This document shows positions 52,800-62,247 of a stretch of DNA of 64,000 nt, one piece after another. The DNA comes from Sandaracinaceae bacterium. Lineage in GTDB: Bacteria > Myxococcota_A > Polyangia > Polyangiales > Sandaracinaceae. Location: NCBI GenBank assembly GCA_019637095.1, contig JAHBWG010000048.1, positions 1-64,000 on the forward strand. The letters run 5' to 3'. The position numbers and the translations under genes are program-made. Each line of letters opens with the position of its first letter. The stretch's first letter is position 1. The notes beneath the pieces are model-generated. The model ran no database searches. It worked only from the letters and a program-made list of their open reading frames with translations, and was not told the origin of the DNA.

Positions 52800-52919
52800 G
52801 CCCGCGAGTCATAGCGCGCCCGCTCGACGCGCGCGACGGCTCCCCTCGGGGAGCGCGACGGCCTCGCGGTCGCGGGTTTCTTGAGCGAGACGTGGACCGC
52901 GTCCGACGATGCACGCACC

Positions 52920-53789
52920 ATGGAGTACTTCGAGGAGTTCGTCGCCCTGCTGCGCGCGGACCTGTTCCGGCTCGGGGAGACGCGGGTGACCTCGCTGTCG
53001 CTGCTGATCCTCGCGGTCGCGATCGGCGCGTCGTTCTACCTCGGGCGCGCGGCGCGGGTGGTCATCAAGCGCGTGCTCATCGCGAAGGCGGGCGTCGCGG
53101 AGGGGACGGCCTACGCGGTCGGCCGGGTCGCGCAGTACGTGATCCTGATCGGCGGGATCGTGTTCGGGCTCGACAACGTCGGGTTCGACATCACCGCGTT
53201 CGCGGCGTTCGGCGCGGTGATCTCGGTCGGGATCGGCTTCGGCCTCCAGAACATCGCGCAGAACTTCATCAGCGGGCTCATCCTCCTGATCGAGCGGCCG
53301 GTCCAGAAGGGCGACTTCATCGAGCTCGGCGGCGTGGCCGGGTTCGTCGCGGAGATCGAGATGCGCGCGACGCGGATCATCACGCGCGACGGAATCTCCG
53401 TGCTGGTCCCGAACAGCGAGCTCATCGCGGGGCGCGTGCACAACGTCACGGCGCCCGACCGCAAGCACCGCATCCGCGTGAGCGTCGGCGTGGCCTACGG
53501 CTCGGACACCGCCGCGGTGCGCGAGGTGCTGCTCGGCGTCGCCGCCGCGCAGGCCGAGGTGCTCGCCGACCCGGCGCCGGCCGTGTTCTTCGTCGACTTC
53601 GGCGACAGCTCGCTCGACTTCCAGCTGTGCGTCTGGCTCGGCGAGCCGGCGCCGGTGCCGCGCGTGGCGAGCGAGCTGCGCTTCGCGATCGACGCGGCGT
53701 TCCGCGAGCGCGGCATCGAGATCCCGTTCCCGCAGCGCGACTTGCACGTGAAGAGCGGCCTCGACGCGCTCACCGGAAGGGCCGCCTGA
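52920..53789 (+). CDS. Small-conductance mechanosensitive channel (MscS family)
   Basis: This 289-residue protein has three membrane helices. The pore-lining third helix continues into FGLQNIAQNFISGLILLIER, the MscS signature, followed by the beta domain (VQKGDFIELGG; GFVAEIEMRATRI; VPNSELIAGRVHNV) and a C-terminal alpha/beta vestibule. It releases solutes on hypo-osmotic shock. The ATG at 52920 fits the start of the first helix region; an in-frame TTG at 52881 would add 13 residues. Confidence 0.94.
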   Translation: MEYFEEFVALLRADLFRLGETRVTSLSLLILAVAIGASFYLGRAARVVIKRVLIAKAGVAEGTAYAVGRVAQYVILIGGIVFGLDNVGFDITAFAAFGAVISVGIGFGLQNIAQNFISGLILLIERPVQKGDFIELGGVAGFVAEIEMRATRIITRDGISVLVPNSELIAGRVHNVTAPDRKHRIRVSVGVAYGSDTAAVREVLLGVAAAQAEVLADPAPAVFFVDFGDSSLDFQLCVWLGEPAPVPRVASELRFAIDAAFRERGIEIPFPQRDLHVKSGLDALTGRAA

Positions 53790-53808
53790 GCCCGCGCGGA
53801 CGCGCGCG

Positions 53809-54594
53809 TCAGGGCCGCGCCCGGCGGACGAGCACGTCGACGGGGCGCGTCTCGTCGAACGCGAGCGGGCCGCGGGTGTCGCGGTAGGCCTCGCCCGCGC
53901 CGAGCGCGCGCACGCTGAAGCCGACGACCTCGACCTCCTCACCGTCGCTCAGGACGAAGCGCTCTCCGTCGTCGGCCACGACGCGCACGAGCGGGCCGAC
54001 GGGGACGCGCACGCACCCGCGGTCGTCCTCGACGTGGACCGCGCCGTCGGCGACGCGGAGGTGCCCGCGCACCCGCACCAGCGCGCGCTCCGGCGCGTCC
54101 GCAGGGGAGACGGCGGGGACCTCGGCGGCGCGCGCCTCGGCGGCGCGCCGGTGCCGCCGCTCCCGCCACCGCTGCCGCCAGCCCGGCCATCGGTTCGCGA
54201 GGATGAGCGGCGTGAGCGCCGCGAGCAGGGCGAGCGCGCCGAGCCCGAGCGCCCAGTCGATCCGGTGGCCGTTCATCGCGGCGACCGCGTAGACCCCGAT
54301 CGCCGGCGTGCAGAGGAGGACGCCGAGCCCGAGCGCGGCGGCGCCGAGCGAGCGGGTGGTCTGATCGGTCGCGTCCGATGCGCGCGGGAGCCGCACGCTC
54401 TTGGCGAGCTCGCGCATCGGCACCTCGCAGCGCAGGCACGAGGTCGGGACGGCGGAGCCGTCGTCGCACACCGGGCACACGAAGGGCAGCGCGCCCTCCT
54501 CGCGGTGGGCCGTGTGCGCCGCGTCGATCCGCAGCCGGCGGACGTTGTGCGCCTGGACCTTGTTCGCGGCCTTGAGGATCGGGGTGTAGCTCAC
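53809..54594 (-). CDS. Zinc-ribbon membrane protein of unknown function
   Basis: This protein of about 261 residues has an N-terminal zinc-ribbon-like FVCPVCDDGSAVPTSCLRCE, with two CxxC pairs. Two membrane helices follow (about 85-110 and 115-135), then an Arg-rich stretch. The C-terminal beta-rich region (GHLRVADGAVHVEDDRG; FVLSDGEEVEVVGFSV) looks like a small soluble domain facing the cytoplasm. I do not recognise the family. GTG at 54594 is preferred because TATTCA sits 5 nt upstream; GTG at 54609 is the alternative. Confidence 0.7.
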   Translation of the reverse strand: MSYTPILKAANKVQAHNVRRLRIDAAHTAHREEGALPFVCPVCDDGSAVPTSCLRCEVPMRELAKSVRLPRASDATDQTTRSLGAAALGLGVLLCTPAIGVYAVAAMNGHRIDWALGLGALALLAALTPLILANRWPGWRQRWRERRHRRAAEARAAEVPAVSPADAPERALVRVRGHLRVADGAVHVEDDRGCVRVPVGPLVRVVADDGERFVLSDGEEVEVVGFSVRALGAGEAYRDTRGPLAFDETRPVDVLVRRARP

Positions 54595-54680
54595 GGGGGT
54601 GAATACCACGGGCGCGGCGGGGACATTTCGCGCTTCGGCCTCCGGTTGCCGCCGTGAATCCGGCGCGTAATCTCGCCCCC

Positions 54681-55403
54681 GTGCCGGCCGTCCTCGAGGG
54701 CAGAGGGGTGACCAAAGTCTACCGCATGGGCGAGGTGGACGTGCACGCCCTGCGCGGCGTGGACTTCGCGCTCGAGGCCGGCGAGCTGGTGGCCCTGTTC
54801 GGCGCGTCGGGCAGCGGCAAGTCGACGCTCCTGAACATCCTGGGCGGGCTCGACACGGCGACGTCCGGCACCGTCGTCTACCGCGACCGCCGGACCGGCG
54901 CGACGCACGATCTCACCGGCGCGCGCGACCACGATCTGACGCGCTTCCGCCGCGAGCGCGTCGGCTTCGTCTTCCAGTTCTACAACCTCGTCCCGAGCCT
55001 GACCGCGCGCGAGAACGTGGAGCTCGTCACCGACATCGCGGAGGCGCCGATGCGGCCCGAGGAGGTGCTCGCGCTCGTGGGCTTGCGCGAGCGGCTCGAC
55101 CACTTCCCCGCGCAGCTCTCGGGCGGCGAGCAGCAGCGCGTCGCCATCGCGCGCGCCGTCGCGAAGCGGCCCGACATCCTGCTCTGCGACGAGCCGACGG
55201 GCGCGCTCGACTTCCGCACCGGGTTGCTCGTGCTCGAGATGATCGAGCGCGTGAACCGCGAGCTCGGCACGGCCACGATCCTGATCACGCACAACGCGCC
55301 GATCGTGGCGATGGCGGATCGCATCGTGACGCTCGCGGACGGCCTCGTGGAGAGCGAGCGCGCGAACGAGGTGCGCAAGCCCGTCTCGGAGATCCGCTGG
55401 TGA
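54681..55403 (+). CDS. ABC transporter ATPase, MacB/LolD type
   Basis: This 240-residue ATPase has Walker [15 protein letters not shown]-loop [18 protein letters not shown], signature [14 protein letters not shown] and Walker [13 protein letters not shown]. The Q-loop and downstream spacing match the MacB/LolD/FtsE branch, whose permeases are mechanotransmitters. It starts a three-gene operon with an FtsX-type permease (10-nt gap) and an HlyD-type adaptor. GTG at 54681 is chosen because TAATCT (54668-54673) lies 7 nt upstream; GTG at 54654 would add nine residues. Confidence 0.93.
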   Translation: MPAVLEGRGVTKVYRMGEVDVHALRGVDFALEAGELVALFGASGSGKSTLLNILGGLDTATSGTVVYRDRRTGATHDLTGARDHDLTRFRRERVGFVFQFYNLVPSLTARENVELVTDIAEAPMRPEEVLALVGLRERLDHFPAQLSGGEQQRVAIARAVAKRPDILLCDEPTGALDFRTGLLVLEMIERVNRELGTATILITHNAPIVAMADRIVTLADGLVESERANEVRKPVSEIRW

Positions 55404-55413
55404 GACGCGCCCG

Positions 55414-57810
55414 ATGAAGGCGCTCACCAAGAAGCTCCTGCGCGACCTCGCGCATCAGCGCTGGCAGGCGCTGAGCATCGCGCTCGTCGTCGCCTCGGGC
55501 GTCGCCGCGTACGTGTGCATGCGCGGCGCGTACGACTCGCTGTTGAACGCGCGCGCCCACTACTACGCGCGCACGCGCTTCGGCGACGTGTGGGCGGAGC
55601 TCTCGCGCGCCCCGCTGCGCGTCGCGCGCGAGCTCGAGGCGGTCGAGGGCGTCTCGGTGGTGCACCCGCGCATCTCGCGCGCCGCGCTCATGCCGCTCGA
55701 GGGCTCGCTCGAGCCGGTCGCCGCGCGCGTGATCTCGATCCCGGCGCACGCGGACGCGCCGATCAACGCGCTCGAGCTGATCGAGGGGCGCCTGCCCGAG
55801 CCGGGGCGCGCCGACGAGATCGCGCTGCTCGAGGTGTTCGCGCGCAACCGCCGCATCGCGCCGGGCGACTCGATCCCGCTCGTGCTGAACGGCGTGCGCC
55901 GCGAGCTGCGCGTGGTGGGCCTCGCGGGCTCGCCCGAGTACGTGCTCGCGGCGAGCGAGGGCATGGTGCCCGGCGAGGATCGCTTCGCGGTCGTCTGGAT
56001 GCGCGAGCCCGTGCTCGCGGCGGCGTACGGGCTCGAGCAGGCGTTCGACGAGGCGGTGATCCGGCTCGATCCCGCGTACCGCGAGGATGGCCTCGCGGCG
56101 TTCGGCGAGGAGGGCCGGCACGAGCGCGCGATCCTCGCCGCCATCGACGCGATCCTCGAGCCGTGGGGAGGGCAGGGCGCGACCCCGCGGCGCTTGCAGC
56201 TCTCGCACTACGCGCTCTCGGGGGAGCTCGAGCAGCTCAGCGGCATGGCCAAGACGGTGCCCGCGCTCTTCCTGTTCGTCGCCGCGTTCCTCCTCAACGT
56301 CTCGCTCTCGCGCATGATCGAGCTGCAGCGGCCCGAGATCGCCGTGCTCAAGTGCCTCGGGTACTCGTCGCGCGAGATCGGCCTGCACTTCCTGGTGTTC
56401 GGCGTGCTCATCGCGGCGCTCGGAGGTGCGCTGGGCATCGCGCTCGGCGCGTGGCTCGGCGACATGCTCGTGGACCTCTACCTCGAGTTCTTCCGTCTTC
56501 CGGGCGAGCGGTTCCGGCTGACGCCCGCGCTCGCGCTGACCGGGGTCGCGGTGAGCTTCGCGGCCGCGCTCGCGGGCGGCGTGCTCTCCGTGCGGCGGGT
56601 GACGCGGCTCGCCCCCGCGGACGCCATGCGCCCGCCGACGCCGACGAGCTACCGGCGCCGGCTCTCGGGCGGCCCGTGGATGAAGCTCTTCGAGATGGCC
56701 GGCACGATGGTCCTGCGCGAGGCGGAGCGCAGGCCGCTGCGCGTGATGCTGAGCGCGGTGGGCATCGCGTTCTCGGTCTCGATCCTCGTGGTCGGCCGCT
56801 TCCAAGGCGACGTCCTCGTCACGCTCGTGGAGGAGCTGTTCGAGCACGCGATGCGCGAGGACGTCTCGGTGCAGCTCGCGCGGCCGGCGCCGCGTCGCGC
56901 GCTGCGCGAGCTCGAGCACCTCCCGGGCGTCCTGCGCGTCGAGGGGATGCGGCAGGCGATGGTGCGGATCCGGAGCGACGGACGGCACCGCGACGTACCG
57001 CTCCTGGCCCGCGAGGACGACGTCGAGATGCGCCTGGTCGTCGCACAGGACGGCGGCGTCGTCCGGATCCCGCCCGACGGAGTCGTGCTGACGCGCAAGC
57101 TCGGCGAGGTGCTCGGGCTCGGGCTGGGTGACGAGGCCGACGTCGAGGTGCTCACCGGGGATCGACCCCGCGCCCGCCTTCGCGTGGTCGGGCTCGCCGA
57201 CGAGATGTTCGGCCTCTTCGCGCACGTCTCGGATCGGACGATGCAACGCTTCTTGCGCGAGGAGCCGGCCTTCGACGTGGCGCTCCTGCGCGTCGACGAG
57301 CGCGAGCTCCCGCGGCTGCGGGCCGCGCTCGCGCGCTACCCGGGCATCGCTCAGCTCGTGCGGCGTCGCTCGATCATCGAGACGTTCCACCGCCAGTCCG
57401 GCCGCTCGATGGCGATCATGACCGCGATCATGACGTTCTTCTCCGCGATCATCGCGGTCGGCGTCGTCTACAACAACATGCGCGTCTCGCTCTCGATGCG
57501 GGCACGTGATCTGGCGACGATGCGCGTGCTCGGCTTCCGGCGGCGCGAGGTCGGCGCGGTCCTCTTCGGCGAGATGATGCTGCACCTCGCGGTCGGGGTG
57601 CCCATCGGCCTGTGGCTCGGCACGTACTTCAGCGAGGCCATCATGGCGACCGTCGATCCCGAGCGCTATCGGTGGCCGGTCGTGATCTCGAGCGCGACGT
57701 ACGCGTACGCGGCGCTGACGGTGATCGCCGCGGCCCTCGCCTGCTGGGTGGTCGTGCGGCGGCGGCTCGACCGGCTCGATCTGATCGCCGTCCTCAAGAC
57801 CCGCGAGTGA
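55414..57810 (+). CDS. ABC transporter permease with two FtsX domains
   Basis: This 798-residue protein has an N-terminal helix, a periplasmic domain (about 50-270) and three helices with an FtsX core ([40 protein letters not shown]). A second unit follows, with helix about 445-465, a periplasmic domain and three C-terminal helices ([40 protein letters not shown]). Two FtsX domains in one chain are typical of lipoprotein- or large-substrate-related exporters. It works with the preceding ATPase and the following adaptor; the cargo is unknown. Confidence 0.93.
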   Translation: MKALTKKLLRDLAHQRWQALSIALVVASGVAAYVCMRGAYDSLLNARAHYYARTRFGDVWAELSRAPLRVARELEAVEGVSVVHPRISRAALMPLEGSLEPVAARVISIPAHADAPINALELIEGRLPEPGRADEIALLEVFARNRRIAPGDSIPLVLNGVRRELRVVGLAGSPEYVLAASEGMVPGEDRFAVVWMREPVLAAAYGLEQAFDEAVIRLDPAYREDGLAAFGEEGRHERAILAAIDAILEPWGGQGATPRRLQLSHYALSGELEQLSGMAKTVPALFLFVAAFLLNVSLSRMIELQRPEIAVLKCLGYSSREIGLHFLVFGVLIAALGGALGIALGAWLGDMLVDLYLEFFRLPGERFRLTPALALTGVAVSFAAALAGGVLSVRRVTRLAPADAMRPPTPTSYRRRLSGGPWMKLFEMAGTMVLREAERRPLRVMLSAVGIAFSVSILVVGRFQGDVLVTLVEELFEHAMREDVSVQLARPAPRRALRELEHLPGVLRVEGMRQAMVRIRSDGRHRDVPLLAREDDVEMRLVVAQDGGVVRIPPDGVVLTRKLGEVLGLGLGDEADVEVLTGDRPRARLRVVGLADEMFGLFAHVSDRTMQRFLREEPAFDVALLRVDERELPRLRAALARYPGIAQLVRRRSIIETFHRQSGRSMAIMTAIMTFFSAIIAVGVVYNNMRVSLSMRARDLATMRVLGFRRREVGAVLFGEMMLHLAVGVPIGLWLGTYFSEAIMATVDPERYRWPVVISSATYAYAALTVIAAALACWVVVRRRLDRLDLIAVLKTRE

Positions 57811-57830
57811 CCTGCCATGGAGATGCGCGC

Positions 57831-59093
57831 ATGAACGACAAGGACGCCTCCGCCCCCGACGAGACGAAGATCCGCGAGGCGGCCGCGCGCCGCGCGAGCC
57901 TCGCGCGCTGGACGCGCAGGATCGTCAGCGCGCTGGTGGTCGCGGCGCTCGGTGCGGTGTTCGTGGTCGCGCTGTTGCCGCAGCCCGTGCCGGTGGACGT
58001 GACGGAGGTGGATCGCGGGCCCATCGTGGTGACCGTCGAGGAGCCCGGGCGCACGCGCGTCATGGACCGGTACGTCGTCAGCGCGCCGCTCGCGGGGAAC
58101 CTCGCGCGCGTGGAGCTGCGCCCGTCGCAGACGGTCGAGGAGGGACAGATCGTCGCCCGCGTCGTGCCGCTCGCGCCCCCGCTGCTCGACGCGCGCACGC
58201 GCTCGGAGGCGGAGGTGCGGCTCGCGTCGGCGCGCGCGCGGCGCGACCAGGCGCGCTTCGCGATCGGGCAGGCGCGTGATCTGCTCGCGTTCGCCGAGCG
58301 CACGGCGGCGCGCCAGCGCCAGCTCGCGGCGCGGTCGGTCACCTCGCCGGTCGAGCTCGAGCGCGCGGAGGTCGAGGAGCGGACGCGCCGCAACGACGTC
58401 GCGTCGATGCAGTTCGCGCTGCGCGTCGCCGAGCACGACGTGCGCGTCGCCGAGGCGGCGCTCGGGCGGCTCGGGGCCGGGGCGTCCGCGGATCCGGAGT
58501 CGGTGGACGTGAGCTCGCCGGTCGGCGGGGTGGTGCTCCGCGTGCTGCGCGAGAGCGCCGGGGTCGTCGCGCCGGGCGAGCCGATCCTCGAGGTCGGCGA
58601 CGCGGCGGCGCTCGAGATCGTGACGGACGTGCTGACGAGCGACGCGGTGCGCATGCGCCCGAACGCGCGCGTGACCATCGACGGCTGGGGCGGCGACGCG
58701 CTCGAGGGGCGGGTGCGGCTCGTCGAGCCCTCGGCGGTCACGCGCACCTCCGCGCTCGGCGTCTCGGAGCAGCGGGTCGACGTGATCATCGATCTCGTGA
58801 CCGAGCGCGAGCGCTGGGCGGCGCTCGGCGACGGCTACCGCGTCGAGACGCACATCGTGATCGACGAGCGCGCCGAGGCGCTGCGCGTGCCCGGCAGCGC
58901 GGTGTTCCGCTCCGGCGACGGTTGGGCGGCGTACGTCGTCGAGGGCGGCGTCGCGCGGCTGCGCCGCCTCGAGCTCGGGCTGCGCTCGCGCGACGTCGTC
59001 GAGGTGCTCGGCGGGCTGGCCGAAGGCGCGCGCGTCGTCGTCTACCCGGGCGAGCGCGTCACCGACGGCGCCGAGGTCAGCGTCCGACCGTGA
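57831..59093 (+). CDS. Periplasmic adaptor (HlyD/MacA-type membrane fusion protein)
   Basis: This 420-residue protein has a membrane helix at about 33-53, then a split lipoyl domain (VSAPLAGNLARVELRPSQTV; VSSPVGGVVLRVLRESAGVV) flanking a coiled-coil hairpin (about 125-205, rich in Arg, Glu and Ala). Beta-barrel and membrane-proximal domains follow. Such adaptors link an inner-membrane pump to an outer-membrane exit duct; no TolC-like gene is present here. ATG with GGAG upstream, 20 nt after the permease. It ends the operon, facing a hairpin repeat. Confidence 0.93.
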   Translation: MNDKDASAPDETKIREAAARRASLARWTRRIVSALVVAALGAVFVVALLPQPVPVDVTEVDRGPIVVTVEEPGRTRVMDRYVVSAPLAGNLARVELRPSQTVEEGQIVARVVPLAPPLLDARTRSEAEVRLASARARRDQARFAIGQARDLLAFAERTAARQRQLAARSVTSPVELERAEVEERTRRNDVASMQFALRVAEHDVRVAEAALGRLGAGASADPESVDVSSPVGGVVLRVLRESAGVVAPGEPILEVGDAAALEIVTDVLTSDAVRMRPNARVTIDGWGGDALEGRVRLVEPSAVTRTSALGVSEQRVDVIIDLVTERERWAALGDGYRVETHIVIDERAEALRVPGSAVFRSGDGWAAYVVEGGVARLRRLELGLRSRDVVEVLGGLAEGARVVVYPGERVTDGAEVSVRP

Positions 59094-59172
59094 CCGCCGG
59101 CCGCGCGCCGCGGAGCCTGTCGGTCACCCAGCGCCCACGCGGTCGCGCGACCGACGGCGCCATTCGAGGCCA

Positions 59173-59242
59173 GGCCATCGCGCAGCGATGGCCGTGGGCC
59201 GAGGGGCCCCATCGTTGGAGCGACCGCTCCGAAGACTCAGCG
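59173..59242 (-). repeat. Dispersed hairpin element, copy 3
   Basis: Read on the minus strand, GCGCTGAGTCTTCGGAGCGG is followed by TCGCTCCAACGATGGGGCCCC. The first 14 bases after GC match copy 1 exactly. Stems: GGAGCG-AC-CGCTCC (59217-59230) and GGCCATCGC-GCA-GCGATGGCC (59173-59193). It supplies the TGA (59237-59239) of the beta-helix gene and sits in the convergent gap after the adaptor gene. Nothing else is seen in 59094-59236. Confidence 0.8.
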
Positions 59243-60715
59243 CCCGGCGAGCTCGAAGGCGCCGGCGGACGGCGGCGTCCCGTAGCAGCGTCCGTCGTGG
59301 TCCGGCGGCTGTGTGATGCTCAGCGTGCGGCCGATCCCCGCCGCGGGGCTGCCGGACATCGGCCGCCCGTTCGCGTCGAGCAAGGGATCTTGCTGGATGA
59401 CGGAGCCCGTCTCGGCCGGGATCTCGGCCGGGTAGCTCGGGCCGGACCACCCCGCGCCCTGGTTCGTCGCGAACCAGAGGTTGTTGGCGAACGTGAACGT
59501 CTCGGGTGCCGTGTTGCCGCCGACGTTGACGAACGTTCGGATCGCGCTCGTGTCGAGGACGATCACGTTGTTGACGAAGTGGCCGTTGCGGCTCGGGACG
59601 AAGCGGGCGCCGGTCGTCTCCTGCAGGATGCGGGCGACCCATGTGCGCGGCTCGACGATGGTGTTCTGCGCGAACACGCACGCGTCGCAGCCCGTGAACG
59701 CGATGCTCGCGCCGCTCTCCGCGCCGACGCGGCGGAAGAGGTTGGCGACGACGGTGATGCGGGCCGCCTCGTGCGGCGCGTCGATCGGGCGGAAGAACTC
59801 GAGCCCGGTCGAGCCGCCGGCGTTGACGCCGCGCGAGGGGATGTCGGTGAAGCGGTTGCCGTGGACGACGACGTCGGCGCTCCCGCCCTTGGCCTGCACC
59901 GCCGTCCCGACGACGTCGTGGAAGTGGTTGCCCGAGATGAGCCCGCGGTGGCAGCCGACCATGTCGATGCCCTCGCCGCGGTCGCACGCCGCGACGTCCG
60001 AGCCGAGCACCCAGAAGTCGTCGACGCCGCTCATCTTGATGCAATCGTTGTTGCCCCCCGAGCCGGCCGACGGAATCGTCAGGTTCCGCAGGATCAGGTG
60101 GTGCGCGGGCGTCGCGTAGCTGCCGCCGTCGTCGATGTTCATGCCGTGGACGCCCGCGCCGCGCAGCGTGAAGCCCTCGAAGACCAGGTACTCGGGATCG
60201 GTCATCGACACGACGGTGCCGCTGCCGCCCGCGTCGAGGACGACCTCTCCGTCGGCGACGATCGCGATCGGCTGCCCGGGCGCGCCGGCGATCCCGTCGA
60301 GGCGGAAGCCGCCCGGGTAAGTGCCGGCCGCGACGAGCACGCGCGTCCCCGGCGTCGCGCGCGCCGCGGCGCGCGGGATCGTGTCGAGGGGCGAGGCGGC
60401 GGAGCCGTCGCCGCTCGCCGAGCCCGTCGGGCTCACGTGCAACGTGCGCGCGTAGGTCACGCCCTCGTCGAAGGGCGCCGCGAGCGCGCACTCGGCCGGC
60501 GTCGGGCCCGCGTCGCGCGCGCCCGCGTCGGCAGGCGCGCTCGCGTCGTCGAGGCCGCTCGCGTCGCGCGACCCGTCGCCCGCGTCGCGCGGCCCCTCGC
60601 CCGCGTCGCGCGGCCCGTCACCCGCGTCCGCGCGGCCGCCTCCGTCGACCGGCTCGCCTTCGCCGTCGCACCCGAGGATCGAGAAGCAGAGGAAGAGGAC
60701 CGTGAAGCGGCGCAT
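59237..60715 (-). CDS. Lipoprotein with right-handed parallel beta-helix
   Basis: This 492-residue protein has a lipobox ILGC (Cys16) and an acidic linker built on DAGDGPRDAGEG-like repeats. A pectate-lyase-type beta-helix follows: ARTLHVSPTGSASGDGS opening, then rungs such as LVFEGFTLRGAGVHGMNIDD, GLISGNHFHDVVGTAVQAKG and VVHGNRFTDIPSRGVNAGG, the Asn-rich pattern of such folds. It may bind or cleave polysaccharide, but no catalytic Asp/Arg set can be assigned. Its stop codon lies in a dispersed hairpin element. Confidence 0.85.
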   Translation of the reverse strand: MRRFTVLFLCFSILGCDGEGEPVDGGGRADAGDGPRDAGEGPRDAGDGSRDASGLDDASAPADAGARDAGPTPAECALAAPFDEGVTYARTLHVSPTGSASGDGSAASPLDTIPRAAARATPGTRVLVAAGTYPGGFRLDGIAGAPGQPIAIVADGEVVLDAGGSGTVVSMTDPEYLVFEGFTLRGAGVHGMNIDDGGSYATPAHHLILRNLTIPSAGSGGNNDCIKMSGVDDFWVLGSDVAACDRGEGIDMVGCHRGLISGNHFHDVVGTAVQAKGGSADVVVHGNRFTDIPSRGVNAGGSTGLEFFRPIDAPHEAARITVVANLFRRVGAESGASIAFTGCDACVFAQNTIVEPRTWVARILQETTGARFVPSRNGHFVNNVIVLDTSAIRTFVNVGGNTAPETFTFANNLWFATNQGAGWSGPSYPAEIPAETGSVIQQDPLLDANGRPMSGSPAAGIGRTLSITQPPDHDGRCYGTPPSAGAFELAGR

Positions 60716-60782
60716 GGCTCACGATCCGGCCGGTCGCGCGCGAGGTCAAGCGCGAGCGCCTCGAGGCGTATCTCGAGCGCCG

Positions 60783-60816
60783 CCGCCCTCGTCTACTTGC
60801 CGCCCTCGTCTACTTG
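60783..60816 (-). repeat. Perfect 17-bp tandem duplication at the lpdA 3' end
   Basis: CCGCCCTCGTCTACTTG occurs twice in direct succession (60783-60799 and 60800-60816). The second copy contains the lpdA stop codon (60810-60812), so the first is a duplicated 3' end. It looks like a recent slippage event. Confidence 0.85.
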
Positions 60817-62225
60817 TTGAGCACGTGGATCGCTTCGCCGAGCGCGTGCTTGAAGCTCTCCATCACCGCCTCGCCGAGGGTCGGGTGCGGGTGCACCGTC
60901 AGGTGCACGTCCTCGGCGAAGGCACACATCTCGATCGCGAGCGACGCCTCGCTGATCAGATCGCTCGCCTCGGGCCCGACGATGCCGACGCCGAGCACCT
61001 CGTGGGTCTTGGCGTCGACGATGGTCTTCACGAAGCCGTCCGTGTGCCGCACCGCCATCGCGCGACCGCTCGCGGCGAACGGGAACTTGCCGATCTTCAC
61101 CGCGCGTCCGGCCTCCTTCGCGGCGGTCTCGCTCAGGCCGACCGTGGCGATCTCCGGCTCGGTGAAGATCGCCGACGGCATCGCGCGCCAGTCCACCGCC
61201 GCCTTGTGCCCGGCGATCACCTCGGCCACGACCTCGCCCTCCTTCGTCGCCTTGTGCGCGAGGTAGGGCGCCCCGATCACGTCGCCGATCGCGTAGATGC
61301 CGGGGACGCTCGTCTCGAGCCGCTCGTTCACGACGAGGTGGCCGCGCCCGTCGAGCTTCACGCCGACCTCGGCGAGCCCGAGACCCTCACTGTTCGGCTT
61401 GAAGCCGATCGCCATGAGCACCTTGTCCGCGTCGACCGCGAAGGTCTTGCCGTCCTTCGAGGCGACCGTGACCTTCGCGCCGCCGCCCGGGCGCCGCTCG
61501 ATCTTCTCGACCTTGTGCTCGACGTGGACCTGGCCGCCCGTCTTCTCGAACGCCTTCTGGACGACCTTCACCATGTCGGTGTCCACGCCGCTGAGGATCT
61601 GCGGCAAGAGCTCGACGACGATCACCTGCATGCCGAGCTTCTGGTAGACCATCCCGAGCTCCATGCCGATCACGCCGCCGCCGACGACGACCATGGTGCC
61701 CTTCGCCTCGCGCAGGCTCACCGCCTCGCGCGCGCTGATGATCGTCTGACCGTCGATCTCCATCCCGGGGATCTGGATGACGCGGGCGCCCGTCGCGACG
61801 ACGATGCCCTTGGTGGCCTCGACGAGCTCCTTCTTGCCGTCGGGCAGCGTGATCTCCACGCGGTTCTTCGCGACGATCTTCGCGGTGCCGATCACGGAGT
61901 CGGCCTTGTTGGCCTTGATGAGGCCCTTCACGCCGCTCGTGAGCTTCTGGACGATGCCGTCCTTCCAGTCCTGGAGCTTGCCGACGTCGATCGACGCGCC
62001 CTCGACGCGGATGCCCATCGTCTCGAGCTTCGCGAGATCCTGGTAGGTGTTGGCCGCGGCGATGAGCGCCTTGGACGGGATGCAGCCCCAGTTGAGGCAC
62101 ACGCCGCCGTAGTACTCCTTGTCGACCACGAGGGTCTTCACGCCGAGCTGGCCGAGACGGATCCCCGCGGGGTAGCCGCCGGGACCGGCGCCGATGACGA
62201 TGGCTTCGTAGCTCTTGTCGACCAT
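60810..62225 (-). CDS. lpdA: Dihydrolipoyl dehydrogenase (E3)
   Basis: This 471-residue flavoprotein has FAD motif GAGPGG (12-17), redox-active disulfide in CLNWGCIPSK (Cys43, Cys48), NAD motif VVGGGVIGMELG, AIGDVIGAPYLAHKA and the C-terminal base HPHPTLGEAVMESF. It reoxidises the lipoyl arm of 2-oxoacid dehydrogenase E2 with NAD. The gene follows the E1-alpha gene by 22 nt with a GAGGAGAC ribosome site, so they share a transcript. Codon use is less extreme in GC than in the neighbours (more AAG, ATC), as usual for a highly expressed gene. Confidence 0.96.
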   Translation of the reverse strand: MVDKSYEAIVIGAGPGGYPAGIRLGQLGVKTLVVDKEYYGGVCLNWGCIPSKALIAAANTYQDLAKLETMGIRVEGASIDVGKLQDWKDGIVQKLTSGVKGLIKANKADSVIGTAKIVAKNRVEITLPDGKKELVEATKGIVVATGARVIQIPGMEIDGQTIISAREAVSLREAKGTMVVVGGGVIGMELGMVYQKLGMQVIVVELLPQILSGVDTDMVKVVQKAFEKTGGQVHVEHKVEKIERRPGGGAKVTVASKDGKTFAVDADKVLMAIGFKPNSEGLGLAEVGVKLDGRGHLVVNERLETSVPGIYAIGDVIGAPYLAHKATKEGEVVAEVIAGHKAAVDWRAMPSAIFTEPEIATVGLSETAAKEAGRAVKIGKFPFAASGRAMAVRHTDGFVKTIVDAKTHEVLGVGIVGPEASDLISEASLAIEMCAFAEDVHLTVHPHPTLGEAVMESFKHALGEAIHVLNK

Positions 62226-62247
62226 GGACTCGTCTCCTCGGTTGTCT